Below are positions 1 to 11,471 of a stretch of DNA of 35,460 nt, piece after piece. The stretch is taken from NCBI GenBank assembly GCA_032718475.1, contig JAUCBJ010006119.1, positions 1-35,460 on the forward strand. Direction: 5' to 3'. The stretch is from Nemertoderma westbladi (Eukaryota > Xenacoelomorpha > Nemertodermatida > Nemertodermatidae). A model generated the notes under the pieces. The model searched no databases, was not told the origin of the DNA, and was given only the letters and a program-made list of their open reading frames with translations. A program made the translations under genes and the position numbers. Numbering within the stretch: position 1 is the stretch's first letter; each line of letters begins with the position of its first letter.

Positions 1-1550
1 GAATCACTTTCTAGTTGAATAACTTTCTAGTTGAATCACTTTGTAGTTGAATAACTTTCTAGTTGAATCACTTTCTAGTTGGATCACTTTGTAGTTGAAT
101 CACTTTCTAGTTGAATCACTTTCTAGTTGAATCACTTTCTAGTTGAATCTCTTTGTAGTTGAATCACTTTGTAGTTGAATCACTTTCTAGTTGAATAACT
201 TTCTAGTTGAATCACTTTCTAGTTGAATCACTTTGTAGTTGAATCACTTTGTAGTTGAATCACATTATAGTTGAATAACTTTCCAGTTGAATCACTTTCT
301 AGTTAAATCACTTTCTAGTTGAATCACTTTGTAGTTGAATCACTTTCTAGTTGAATCACTTTCTAGTTGAATCACTTTGTAGTTGAATCACTTTCTAGTT
401 GAATCACTTTGTAGTTGAATCACTTTGTAGTTGAATCACTTTGTAGTTGAATCACTTTGTAGTTGAATCACTTTCTAGTTGAATCACTTTTTAGTTGAAT
501 CACGTTCTAGTTGAATCACGTTCTAGTTGAATCACTTTGTAGTTGAATCACTTTGTAGTTGAATCACTTTCTAGTTGAATCACTTTCTAGTTGAATCACT
601 TTGTAGTTGAATCACTTTGTAGTTGAATCACTTTGTAGTTGAATCACTTTGTAGTTGAATCAATTTCTAGTTGAATCACTTTCTAGTTGAATCACTTTCT
701 AGTTGAATCACTTTCTAGGTGAATCACTTTCTAGTTGAATCACTTTGTAGTTGAATCACTTTGTAGTTGAATCACTTTCTTGTTGAATCACTTTCTAGTT
801 GAATCACTTTCTAGTTGAATCACTTTCTAGTTGAATCACTTTCTAGTTGAATCACTTTCTAGTTGAATCACTTTCTAGTTGAATCACTTTCTAGTTGAAT
901 CACTTTGTAGTTGAATCACTTTCTTGTTGAATCACTTTCTAGTTGAATCACTTTCTAGTTGAATCACTTTCTAGTTGAATCACTTTCTAGTTGAATCACT
1001 TTCTAGTTGAATCACTTTCTAGTTGAATCACTTTCTAGTTGAATCACTTTCTAGTTGAATCACTTTCTAGTTGAATCACTTTCTAGTTGAATCACTTTCT
1101 AGTTGAATCACTTTCTAGTTGAATCACTTTCTAGTTGAATCACTTTCTAGTTGAATCACTTTCTAGTTGAATCACTTTCTAGTTGAATCACTTTGTAGTT
1201 GAATCACTTTCTAGTTAAATCACTTTCTTGTTGAATCACTTTCTTGTTGATTCACTTTCTAGTTGAATCACGTTCTAGTTGATTCACTTTCTAGTTGAAT
1301 CAGTTTCTTGTTGAATCACTTTCTAGTTGAATCACGTTTTAGTTGAATCACTTTCTAGTTGAATCACTTTCTAGTTGAATCACTTTAAGGTTGAAAAACT
1401 TTGTAGTTGAATCACTTTGTAGTTGAATCACTTTCTAGTTGAATCACTTTCTAGTTGAATCACTTTCTAGTTGAATCACTTTCTAGTTGAATCACTTTGT
1501 AGTTGAATCACTTTCTAGCTGAATCACTTTGTAGTTGAATCACTTTCTAG
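1..1550. repeat. 16-bp satellite array (GAATCACTTTCTAGTT)
   Basis: About 97 head-to-tail copies of a 16-bp monomer, GAATCACTTTCTAGTT, run from the first base of the window to about 1550, so the left end is cut by the window edge. The commonest variant is C or G at monomer position 11 (TTTCTAG or TTTGTAG); C-type monomers form homogeneous runs, for example about 950-1190. Sporadic variants (AATAAC, CACGTT, TTCTTG) increase near 1200-1400, close to the right edge. No coding potential is seen; stops occur in most frames. The phase and period are direct observations; function is unknown. Confidence 0.97.
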
Positions 1551-2104
1551 ATTTTTCCTATACGTTTTCAGAATGGTGTATAAATAAACATAGTGATAAT
1601 GAAATTGACAAAAAGAAAGTCACAATTACAATTTTAGTTCAAATCTTATTATTACTATTTTATGCTATTATAAAGGGATATTTATGTAATACACACTAGT
1701 TTTAAGGCTGGAAACATCTAGAAACACCTAGATTTGTCAATAATAAGGCAGATTCATTTAAAATTAAACCTCATAATTAACTACATATGTCCCTTTTTAT
1801 GCAAATCCTAGGGTGAGTTTTAAATTGCAGAATTGTTAACAATTCAGCCAGTAATTCAGTAGAATAAACCCCATTATAGGCTACCGGTACTAGACTTGGA
1901 CGTTGAACGATTCCGACTAAACTTCAACCATCGCGGTGAGAGGTGTTGCATTCAAAGTGGAAAATTATCGGTTGGACATAAACATGGCCGTCCAATAAAC
2001 TCAGAATAAAGACGACGGAGAACAGACCTGTTTAGACCCAACTGTCCCAACTTATCTCCAATTGAACATTTTTTATAGCTATAAAAATTTTAAAAACATA
2101 TCGT
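1551..2104. other. AT-rich unique DNA, no gene recognised
   Basis: This stretch between the 16-bp satellite and the MITE-like unit is AT-rich with many stops in all frames. A single CTACCGGTACTAG-type palindrome lies near 1880. I see no coding exon, RNA gene or repeat family here. Confidence 0.6.
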
Positions 2105-2455
2105 AGCTTAAGTGTCATAAGGCCATAAGTCAAAATTGCAATTGTTCAGGAGAGCCTATAATGAGAGGGTCTTTCTGCAGTATTATTGTCTTTTCTGCTT
2201 CTGCATATTGTCCAATGCGATCATTTGATTTTACTTTACTACATAATCATCACGTCCCATTGGTTAAAACTTTATGAGGCCTTTCTGGACAGTAAAATAT
2301 TGTCTGCTGGGATATAGGGCTTCACTTTACCACGTAATAATCTTCACTTCCCTGGTTAAAATGTTCAAAACTTCAACTGATGTTTTAAAGTGTTGAATTG
2401 TATAAAAAAGTAAAATCCGACAAAAATCGGCTTAGGGCCTTATGACACTTAAGCT
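2105..2455. mobile_element. MITE-like unit with 20-bp perfect terminal inverted repeats
   Basis: The 20-mer at 2105-2124 (AGCTTAAGTGTCATAAGGCC) is the exact reverse complement of 2436-2455, enclosing 351 bp with no open frame. Inside, a stretch of about 45 bp is imperfectly duplicated: 'ttactttactacataatcat' near 2233 and 'tcactttaccacgtaataat' near 2324, each followed by a 'ggttaaaa' block. Paired inverted termini, short length and lack of coding capacity fit a miniature inverted-repeat transposable element. No clear target-site duplication was found, so it could also be a plain long inverted repeat. Confidence 0.45.
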
Positions 2456-2520
2456 TTAGCTTAAGCAAAAACTTTAACTACCATCGAAAACAATAGCTGC
2501 CATAAAATTTATTTTATTTG

Positions 2521-2972
2521 CGATGTTTTTACTCGCGATAATTTTGCTCTCGATGTTTTTACTCGCGATATTTTTGCTCTCGATGTTTTTACTCGCGACA
2601 ATTTTACTCGCGACTTTTTTACTCGCGATATTTTTGCTCTCGATGTTTTTACCCGCTATATTTTTGCTCTCAACGTTTTTACTCGCGATTTTTTCTCAGT
2701 TCGCGATATTTTAACTCGCGATATTTTTCAACACTCGATGTTTTTGCTCTCAATGTTTTTACTCACGATATTTTTGCTCTCAATGTTTTTACTCACGATA
2801 TTTTTGCTCTCAATGTTTTTACTCGCTATATTTTTGCTCTCAATGTTTTTACTCGCGATATTTTTGCTCTCAATGTTTTTACTCGCGATATTTTTACTCT
2901 CAATGTTTTTACTCGCGATTTTTTTTACTCGCGATATTTTTACATTCTCGATACTCGATATTTTTCAGTCTC
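2521..2972. repeat. 15/30-bp tandem repeat (TTTTTACTCGCGATA / TTTTTGCTCTCAATG)
   Basis: A 30-bp repeat made of two related 15-bp halves, TTTTTACTCGCGATA and TTTTTGCTCTCAATG, runs for about 15 copies. A degenerate stretch near 2700-2740 separates a left block (half-unit CTCTCGATG) from a right block (CTCTCAATG). Because the period is a multiple of three it is open in one frame and gives hydrophobic pseudo-peptides of MFLLAIFLLS type. These have no support as genes: pure repeat, no conserved domain, no flanking gene structure. Confidence 0.93.
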
Positions 2973-4031
2973 TATCTTTCCACCCACCGAAAAATAGTTA
3001 GTTTATCGCGCAACCATGCGTAAACCAGTCGAGCTGGAATTTATTTAAGTAAAATTATTTTATTAAAAGCACAAGTAGGTGCAATTGAAACAAATTAAAA
3101 GAAATTACTAAGATAAAGAATCAAATACCAATACAATATAGAGTACGATAACGTTAGACGACTCAAGTCGGACAGAGAGTAATCACAGTCAGGTCTCCGT
3201 TGAGAGGAAAACCGATGAAGGGATGACGCGAATGATTAATTAATGTAGAATCGATAAATCATTATAGGACATTAAAATACTCCAGAATTCTTCAATGCAA
3301 TGCAATGCAATGTGATGGTGATACAATTTAGTGATAATAATTAATATATTTTTAGTGGAGGAATATTCCGTTAAATTATATTTTATTTTCCCAAACCAGT
3401 AGTTTGACGTACTGCGTTTCAGCAAGATGTTGAGACCTTATAAAGACGAGTTAGAACAGAAACGGATGATATTGTTACCCTCGTATCCTTTGCCTTCTTA
3501 TAGAACTATCTCTGGTGAGAAGAAATCTGCACATCTCATCAGGTAGGTAGTAAGATATGTATTTGTTGCTGGTTGCTGAAATATTATGTTCCCACAAAAA
3601 TTGCAATATAGAAATATTATGTAACTCAGTAGGTAAATAGAACAGGATGTACATAACGTAATGTAGATCTTTATACGCCGGGTGGGAATAGTTTTTACGG
3701 CGGGTGGGAATCCAGTAGCGTCCATATATGGCATCTGACAGCATGATTTAGGACCGTTACCGCGACACCTGGCAGCCTGGTACAGGTCGCAAAGCCATAT
3801 AATATCAGTATGCAGTACCGGTGCTATACAATACAACTGCCAACTGGTATGACTGTATGAGTTTGAATTTTGTCTAAATTTATATGAAAGATGTTTGTAT
3901 CCGTGTCGGACGTCGGTAATGTACGGCATTAATATGTTAATAGTATACCGGTACTGTCCGTGTCGGTAATGTACTGGCATTAATATGTTAATAGTATACC
4001 GGTACTGCAGTAATTATGATACGGTAGTACA
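2973..4031. other. AT-rich DNA with minor repeats, no gene recognised
   Basis: No protein family, RNA gene or exon is recognisable. A short run of TGCAA units sits at 3294-3312. A direct repeat of about 46 bp sits at 3911-3956 and 3961-4007 (core 'ggcattaatatgttaatagt' followed by 'ataccggtactg'). The overlapping minus-strand open frames around 3475-3980 show no domain and are rejected as chance. Confidence 0.6.
3911..4007 (+). repeat. 46-bp tandem duplication
   Basis: Two adjacent copies, 3911-3956 and 3961-4007, share TCGGTAATGTAC, one-base-variant GGCATTAATATGTTAATAGT and ATACCGGTACTG. It is a recent local duplication; each copy ends on the palindrome ACCGGT. Confidence 0.85.
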
Positions 4032-4190
4032 GTGAAAAACAATTATCACCCGGGTGAAAAATATTGTGAAAAACATTTATCACCCGAGTGAAAATTATTT
4101 ATCACCCGGGTGAAAAACATTTATTACCCGGGTGAAAAACATTTATCACCCGGGTGAAAAACATTTATCACCCGGGTGAAAAATATTTAA
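4032..4190. repeat. 22-bp array A: TCACCCGGGTGA plus AAAACATTTA
   Basis: Six copies of the dyad TCACCCGGGTGA (or one-base variants: CCCGAGTG at 4080, TTACCCGGGTGA at 4124) begin at 4046, 4080, 4102, 4124, 4146 and 4168. Spacing is 22 bp after the first. The intervening 10 nt are AAAACATTTA. Confidence 0.93.
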
Positions 4191-4204
4191 ATGTTTAAAT
4201 ATTT

Positions 4205-4270
4205 ACTTTTGTTTATTGTTTTGGTTATAAAATAACATGCCACTATGTAACCTGATCCTTTCCCTTAGTT
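4205..4270 (+). repeat. Dispersed repeat copy 1 (GTTTATTGTTTTGGTT...GTAACCTG)
   Basis: Contains GTTTATTGTTTTGGTTA followed about 20 nt later by TGTAACCTGATCCTTTCCC. The same ordered blocks recur at 4608-4672 and 27773-27893, all in the same orientation. Identity of the parent element is unknown. Confidence 0.7.
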
Positions 4271-4351
4271 GATTACTAACATTGGCCGAGATATTAATTC
4301 GCCAAGAGAGAATCATTTATAATTATTTATACTAACTGTGTTCAGAGTTCT

Positions 4352-4595
4352 GACGCATGTTCTTCACCCGGGTGACGCATGTTCTTCACCCGGGTGACGC
4401 ATGTTCTTCACCCGGGTGACGCATGTTCTTCACCCGGGTGACGCATGTTCTTCACCCGGGTGACGCATGTTCTTCACCCGGGTGACGCATGTTCTTCACC
4501 CGGGTGACGCATGTTCTTCACCCGGGTGACGCATGTTCTTCACCCGGGTGACGCATGTTCTTCACCCGGGTGACGCATGTTCTTCACCCGGGTGA
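4352..4595. repeat. 22-bp array B: TCACCCGGGTGA plus CGCATGTTCT
   Basis: Eleven essentially identical 22-bp monomers. The dyad TCACCCGGGTGA starts at 4364 and recurs every 22 bp to 4584. The dyad and period match array A 170 bp upstream, but the 10-nt linker is different (CGCATGTTCT). The near-perfect identity suggests recent amplification. Confidence 0.96.
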
Positions 4596-4607
4596 TAAGT
4601 GTTAACT

Positions 4608-4672
4608 TTCGTTTATAGTTTTGGTTCCCCCCAACACGCCTCTGTAACCTGCTCCTTTACTAACCTGCTCCT
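4608..4672 (+). repeat. Dispersed repeat copy 2
   Basis: CGTTTATAGTTTTGGTT, then CTCTGTAACCTGCTCCTTT with ACTAACCTGCTCCTTT duplicated straight after. It lies directly upstream of the LINE coding remnant that begins near 4681. Confidence 0.65.
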
Positions 4673-4680
4673 TTAAATGG

Positions 4681-5100
4681 CAACCCTGCCCCAGGCCATC
4701 AGATCAAATTTCCTACAAAAAGACAAATTGTTAAGGAAAATCCCCACCCCACTCACAGCAACATACTGTATATATCACCAGATCTAACATCAGCAGAACA
4801 AAAAATTCAATTTGTCTAAGACAAGAAAAACGAAGACTAGAATCTCAACAAACAGAGAAAACGTGAGTAGGCCAAATATATCACGGAATAATTAAAGAAA
4901 GGACCACATCCCAGGATCCCGCTCCTGGAACCAATGTAGCAGCCCCCACATACAGACCAAACAAAAGGGACTCTGTGGTCGAGATCCAGACCAACTATCA
5001 GACCCAAGGTGACCCATTCCAGCAAATGGATTGAGTACCTGACCACCATAAAAACCAACCAACGATACACCCATTGACCACAACATTTGACAGCAAAGGT
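4681..5100 (+). pseudogene. Degenerate LINE coding remnant upstream of the endonuclease (ORF1 tail / ORF2 N-terminus)
   Basis: Three-frame reading gives a broken but ordered LINE-like protein: AIRSNFLQKDKLLRKI, then after a frame change ISPDLTSAEQKIQF, then after another LRQEKRRLESQQTEK, a stop (4864-4866), VGQIYHGIIKERTTSQ, another stop near 5032, and DSKGFHIAHLN leading into the endonuclease. The DLT...LR.E..R pattern followed by a short basic stretch is common at the end of non-LTR ORF1-type proteins and before the endonuclease. It has several frameshifts and stops and cannot be functional. Minus-strand open frames across 4837-5140 are shadows. Confidence 0.6.
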
Positions 5101-5439
5101 TTTCATATCGCTCACTTAAACACCAGAAGTCTGATCCCAAAATTATCTGAACTCAAACTAATACTCAAACCACAAACTATCGACATTCTCACCCTCCCAT
5201 AAACATGGCTTGACTCACAAGTAACAAATGAAGCTGTAAAAATACCTGGATACAAAATACATAGAAATAACAGGAGCAGGGAAAGTGGAGGAGTGGTTAT
5301 CTACATTTTAGAACACCTGACCTTCACCCCCAAAACACTAAACCCAATAATAAACCGCGCCACAGAATATCTATTTGGCTACATGCAGTTGCCACCAACC
5401 AAACCAATCCGTATAGGGGTGGTCTATCGTCCCCAGTGA
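5101..5439 (+). pseudogene. LINE apurinic-like endonuclease, N-terminal half (disrupted)
   Basis: The plus-frame translation starting at 5101 reads HIAHLNTRSLIPKLSEL, TIDILTLP-stop-TWLD, VKIPGYKIHRNNRSRESGG, VVIYILEHL and finally KPIRIGVVYRP. These are the ordered motifs of the exonuclease-endonuclease-phosphatase (EEP) domain of Jockey/CR1/L2-group LINEs. They are the N-terminal HLN, the ETWL strand, the RxDR...GGV hairpin and the RIGVVYRPP strand. The stop at 5200-5202 (TAA) replaces the metal-binding Glu of ETWL, consistent with one GAA-to-TAA change. The frame ends at TGA 5437-5439, already inside the first 54-bp monomer. The domain's second half lies 20 kb downstream at 25458-25830. Confidence 0.85.
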
Positions 5440-5991
5440 CACACCGCAAACCAAACCAATCCTTATAGGGGTGGTCTATCGTCCCCAGTCACACACAACC
5501 CAAACCAAACCAATCCTTATAGGGGTGGTCATCGTCTCCAGTCACACACAACACAAACCAAACCAATCCGTATAGGGGTGGTCTATCGTCCCCAGTGACA
5601 CACAACACAATCCAAACCAATCCTTATAGGGGTGGTCATCGTCTCCAGTCACACACAACACAAAACAAACCAATCCATATAGGGGTGGTCTATCGTCTCC
5701 AGTCACACACAACACAAAACAAACCAATCCGTAAGGGGGTGGTCTATCGTCCCTAGTCACACGCAACACAAACCAAACCAATCCGTATAGGGGTGGTCTA
5801 ACGTCCCCAGTCACACACAACACAAACCAAACCAATCCGTATAGGGGTGGTCTATCGTCCCCAGTCACACACAAACCAAAACAATCCGTATAGGGGTGGT
5901 CTATCTTCCCCAGTCACACACAACACAAACCAAACCAATCCGTATAGGGGTAGTCTATCGTCTCCAGTCACACACAACACAAACCAAACCA

Positions 5992-6056
5992 TTTTGTTCT
6001 AGAACAAAAAAATAGAAAAAAACTAGCTAATTTGTTTATATTTTTCATTTTTTACT
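5992..6056 (+). repeat. 65-nt array spacer, copy 1
   Basis: A 65-nt non-monomer segment interrupts the 54-bp array between ACCAAACCA and TCCGTATAGG. It begins with the perfect 18-bp palindrome TTTTGTTCTAGAACAAAA, then an A-rich part with AACTAGCTAA, then a T-rich part ending TTTTTTACTT. Net length change is about 64 nt, so it breaks the repeat's reading frame. This copy carries TTTATATT instead of TTTACATT, linked to TAGTC in the preceding monomer. Block class B follows. Eleven further copies are listed below. Confidence 0.95.
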
Positions 6057-6369
6057 TCCGTATAGGGGTGGTCTATCGTCTCCAGTCACACACAACACAA
6101 ACCAAACCAATCCGTATAGGGGTGGTCTATCGTCCCCAGTCACACGCTACACAAACCAAACCAATCCGTATAGGGGTGGTCTAACGTCCCCAGTCACACA
6201 CAAACCAAACCAATCCGCATAGGGGTGGTTTATCGTCCCCAGTCACACACAAACCAAAACAATCCGTATAGGGGTGGTCTATCTTCCCCTGTCACACACA
6301 ACACAAACCAAACCAATCCGTATAGGGGTGGTCTATCGTCTCCAGTCACACACAACACAAACCAAACCA

Positions 6370-6434
6370 TTTTGTTCTAGAACAAAAAAATAGAAAAAAA
6401 CTAGCTAATTTGTTTACATTTTTCATTTTTTACT
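6370..6434 (+). repeat. 65-nt array spacer, copy 2
   Basis: TTTACATT variant; followed by class A block (contains short monomers TCTCCACACAAC and GTCATCGTC). Confidence 0.95.
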
Positions 6435-8832
6435 TCCGTATAGGGGTGGTCTATCGTCTCCAGGCACACACAACACAAACCAAACCAATCCGTATAGGGG
6501 TGGTCTATCGTCTCCACACAACACAAACCAAACCAATCCGTATAGGGGTGGTCTATCGTCCCCAGTCACACACAACACAAACCAAACCAATCCGTATAGG
6601 GGTGGTCTATCGTCCCCAGTCACACACAACACAAACCAAACCAATCCGTATAGGGGTGGTCATCGTCTCCAGTCACACAAACCAAACCAATCCGTATAGG
6701 GGTGGTCTATCTTCCCCAGTCACACACAACACAAACCAAACCAATCCGTATAGGGGTGGTCTTTCGTCCCCAGTCACACACAACACAAACCAAACCAATC
6801 CGTATAGGGGTGGTCTATCGTCTCCACACAACACAAACCAAACCAATCCGTATAGGGGTGGTCTATCGTCTCCAGTCACACACAACACAAAACAAACCAA
6901 TCCGTATAGGGGTGGTCTATCGTCTCAAGTCACACACAACACAAAACAAAGCAATCCGTATAGGGGTGGTCTATCGTCCCCAGTCACACACAACACAAAC
7001 CAAACCAATCCGTATAGGGGTGGTCTGTCGTCCCCAGTCACACACAACACAAACCAAACCAATCCGTATAGGGGTGGTCTATCGTCCCCAGTCCCACAAC
7101 ACAAACCAAACCAATCCGTATAGGGGTGGTCTATCGTCCCCAGTCACACACAACACAAACCAAACCAATCCGTATAGGGGTGGTCTATCTTCCCCAGTCA
7201 CACACAACACAAACCAAACCAATCCGTATAGGGGTGGTCTATCTTCCCCAATCACACACAACACAAACCAAACCAATCCGTATAGGGGTGGTCTATCGTC
7301 CCCAGTCACACACAACACAAACCAAACCAATCCGTATAGGGGTGGTCTATCTTCCCCAGTCACACACAACACAAACCAAACCAATCCGTATAGGGGTGGT
7401 CATCGTCCCCAGTCACACAACACAAACCAAACCAATCCGTATAGGGGTGGTCTATCGTCCCCAGTCACACAACACAAACCAAACCAATCCGTATAGGGGT
7501 GGTCTATCGTCCCCAGTCACACACAACACAAACCAAACCAATCCGTATAGGGGTGGTCTATCTTCCCCAGTCACACACAACACAAACCAAACCAATCCAT
7601 ATAGGGGTGGTCTATCTTCCCCAATCACACACAACACAAACCAAACCAATCCGTATAGGGGTGGTCTATCTTTCCCAATCACACACAACACAAACCAAAC
7701 CAATCCGTATAGGGGTGGTCTATCTTTCCCAATCACACACAACACAAACCAAACCAATCCGTATAGGGGTGGTCTATCTTTCCCAATCACACACAACACA
7801 AACCAAACCAATCCGTATAGGGGTGGTCTATCTTCCCCAGTCACACACAACACAAACCAAACCAATCCGTATAGGGGTGGTCTATCTTTCCCAATCACAC
7901 ACAACACAAACCAAACCAATCCGTATAGGGGTGGTCTATCGTCTCCAGTCACACACAACACAAAACAAACCAATCCGTATAGGGGTGGTCTATCGTCTCA
8001 AGTCACACACAACACAAAACAAACCAATCCGTATAGGGGTGGTCTATCGTCTCCAGTCACACACAACACAAAACAAACCAATCCGTATAGCGGTGGTCTA
8101 TCGTCTCCAGTCACACACAACACAAAACAAACCAATCCGTATAGGGGTGGTCTATCATCTCAAGGCACACACAACACAAAACAAACCAATCCGTATAGGG
8201 GTGGTCTATCGTCCCCAGTCACACACAACACAAACCAAACCAATCCGTATAGGGGTGGTCTGTCGTCCCCAGTCACACACAACACAAACCAAACCAATCC
8301 GTATAGGGGTGGTCTATCTTCCCCAGTCACACACAACACAAACCAAACCAATCCGTATAGGGGTGGTCTATCTTCCCCAATCACACACAACACAAACCAA
8401 ACCAATCCGTATAGGGGTGGGTCTATCGTCCCCAGTCACACACAACACAAACCAAACCAATCCGTATAGGGGTGGTCTATCTTCCCCAATCACACACAAC
8501 ACAAACCAAACCAATCCGTATAGGGGTGGTCTATCGTCCCCAGTCACACACAACACAAACCAAACCAATCCGTATAGGGGTGGTCTATCGTCCCCAGTCA
8601 CACGCAACACAAACCAAACCAATCCGTATAGGGGTGGTCTAACGTCCCCAGTCACACACAACACAAACCAAACCAATCCGTATAGGGGTGGTCTATCGTC
8701 CCCAGTCACACACAAACCAAAACAATCCGTATAGGGGTGGTCTATCTTCCCCAGTCACACACAACACAAACCAAACCAATCCGTATAGGGGTGGTCTATC
8801 GTCTCCAGTCACACACAACACAAACCAAACCA

Positions 8833-8897
8833 TTTTGTTCTAGAACAAAAAAATAGAAAAAAACTAGCTAATTTGTTTACATTTTTCATTTTTTACT
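8833..8897 (+). repeat. 65-nt array spacer, copy 3
   Basis: TTTACATT variant; followed by a class A block. Confidence 0.95.
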
Positions 8898-11406
8898 TCC
8901 GTATAGGGGTGGTCTATCGTCTCCAGTCACACACAACACAAACCAAACCAATCCGTATAGGGGTGGTCTATCGTCCCCAGTCACACACAACACAAACCAA
9001 ACCAATCCGTATAGGGGTGGTCTATCGTCCCCAGTCACACACAACACAAACCAAACCAATCCGTATAGGGGTGGTCATCGTCTCCAGTCACACAAACCAA
9101 ACCAATCCGTATAGGGGTGGTCTATCTTCCCCAGTCACACACAACACAAACCAAACCAATCCGTATAGGGGTGGTCTATCGTCTCCACACAACACAAACC
9201 AAACCAATCCGTATAGGGGTGGTCTATCGTCTCCAGTCACACACAACACAAAACAAACCAATCCGTATAGGGGTGGTCTATCGTCTCAAGTCACACACAA
9301 CACAAAACAAACCAATCCGTATAGGGGTGGTCTATCGTCTCCAGTCACACACAACACAAACCAAACCATTCCGTATAGCGGTGGTCTATCGTCTCCAGTC
9401 ACACACAACACAAAACAAACCAATCCGTATAGGGGTGGTCTATCGTCTCAAGTCACACACAACACAAACCAAACCAATCCGTATAGGGGTGGTCTATCTT
9501 CCCCAGTCACACACAACACAAACCAAACCAATCCGTACCGGGGTGGTCTATCTTCCCCAATCACACACAACACAAACCAAACCAATCCGTATAGGGGTGG
9601 TCTATCGTCCCCAGTCACACACAACACAAACCAAACCAATCCGTATAGGGGTGGTCTATCTTCCCCAGTCACACACAACACAAACCAAACCAATCCGTAT
9701 AGGGGTGGTCTATCGTCCCCAGTCACACAACACAAACCAAACCAATCCGTATAGGGGTGGTCTATCGTCCCCAGTCACACACAACACAAACCAAACCAAT
9801 CCGTATAGGGGTGGTCTATCGTCCCCAGTGACACAACACAAACCAAACCAATCCGTATAGGGGTGGTCTATCGTCCCCAGTCACACACAACACAAACCAA
9901 ACCAATCCGTATAGGGGTGGTCTATCTTCCCCAGTCACACACAACACAAACCAAACCAATCCGTATAGGGGTGGTCTATCTTCCCCAATCACACACAAAC
10001 CAAACCAATCCGTATAGGGGTGGTCTATCTTCCCCAATCACACACAACACAAACCAAACCAATCCGTATAGGGGTGGTCTATCGTCTCCAGTCACACACA
10101 ACACAAAACAAACCAATCCGTATAGGGGTGGTCTATCGTCTCAAGTCACACACAACACAAAACAAACCAATCCGTATAGGGGTGGTCTATCGTCTCCAGT
10201 CACACACAACACAAACCAAACCAATCCGTATAGCGGTGGTCTATCGTCTCCAGTCACACACAACACAAAACAAACCAATCCGTATAGCGGTGGTCTATCG
10301 TCTCCAGTCACACACAACACAAAACAAACCAATCCGTATAGGGGTGGTCTATCGTCTCAAGTCACACACAACACAAAACAAACCAATCCGTATAGGGGTG
10401 GTCTATCGTCCCCAGTCACACACAACACAAACCAAACCAATCCGTATAGGGGTGGTCTGTCGTCCCCAGTCACACACAACACAAACCAAACCAATCCGTA
10501 TAGGGGTGGTCTATCTTCCCCAGTCACACACAACACAAACCAAACCAATCCGTATAGGGGTGGTCTATCGTCTCCAGTCACACACAACACAAAACAAACC
10601 AATCCGTATAGGGGTGGTCTATCGTCTCAAGTCACACACAACACAAAACTAACCAATCCGTATAGGGGTGGTCTATCGTCCCCAGTCACACACAACACAA
10701 ACCAAACCAATCCGTATAGGGGTGGTCTGTCGTCCCCAGTCACACACAACACAAACCAAACCAATCCGTATAGGGGTGGTCTATCTTCCCCAGTCACACA
10801 CAACACAAACCAAACCAATCCGTATAGGGGTGGTCTATCTTCCCCAGTCACACACAACACAAACCAAACCAATCCGTATAGGGGTGGTCTATCGTCCCCA
10901 GTCACACACAACACAAACCAAACCAATCCGTATAGGGGTGGTCTATCTTCCCCAATCACACACAACACAAACCAAACCAATCCGTATAGGGGTGGTCTAT
11001 CGTCCCCAGTCACACACAACACAAACCAAACCAATCCGTATAGGGGTGGTCTATCTTCCCCAATCACACACAACACAAACCAAACCAATCCGTATATGGG
11101 TGGTCTATCGTCCCCAGTCACACACAACACAAACCAAACCAATCCGTATAGGGGTGGTCTATCGTCCCCAGTCACACGCAACACAAACCAAACCAATCCG
11201 TATAGGGGTGGTCTAACGTCCCCAGTCACACACAACACAAACCAAACCAATCCGTATAGGGGTGGTCTATCGTCCCCAGTCACACACAAACCAAAACAAT
11301 CCGTATAGGGGTGGTCTATCTTCCCCAGTCACACACAACACAAACCAAACCAATCCGTATAGGGGTGGTCTATCGTCTCCAGTCACACACAACACAAACC
11401 AAACCA

Positions 11407-11471
11407 TTTTGTTCTAGAACAAAAAAATAGAAAAAAACTAGCTAATTTGTTTACATTTTTCATTTTTTACT
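11407..11471 (+). repeat. 65-nt array spacer, copy 4
   Basis: Followed by a class C block (CACAACCCAAACC and CCTTATAGG monomers), only 440 bp before the next spacer. Confidence 0.95.

Noticed and set aside
2523-3001. Hydrophobic MFLLAIFLLS frames as small membrane proteins
   Set aside because: Pure translation of a 15/30-bp tandem repeat with no other sign of a gene.
3475-3980. Minus-strand open frames as a gene
   Set aside because: Two overlapping frames of low complexity, no recognisable domain, no splice or promoter context, and one covers the 46-bp duplication.
4837-5140. Minus-strand frames opposite the LINE N-terminal region
   Set aside because: The plus strand carries clear LINE motifs here; the antisense frames show no domain.
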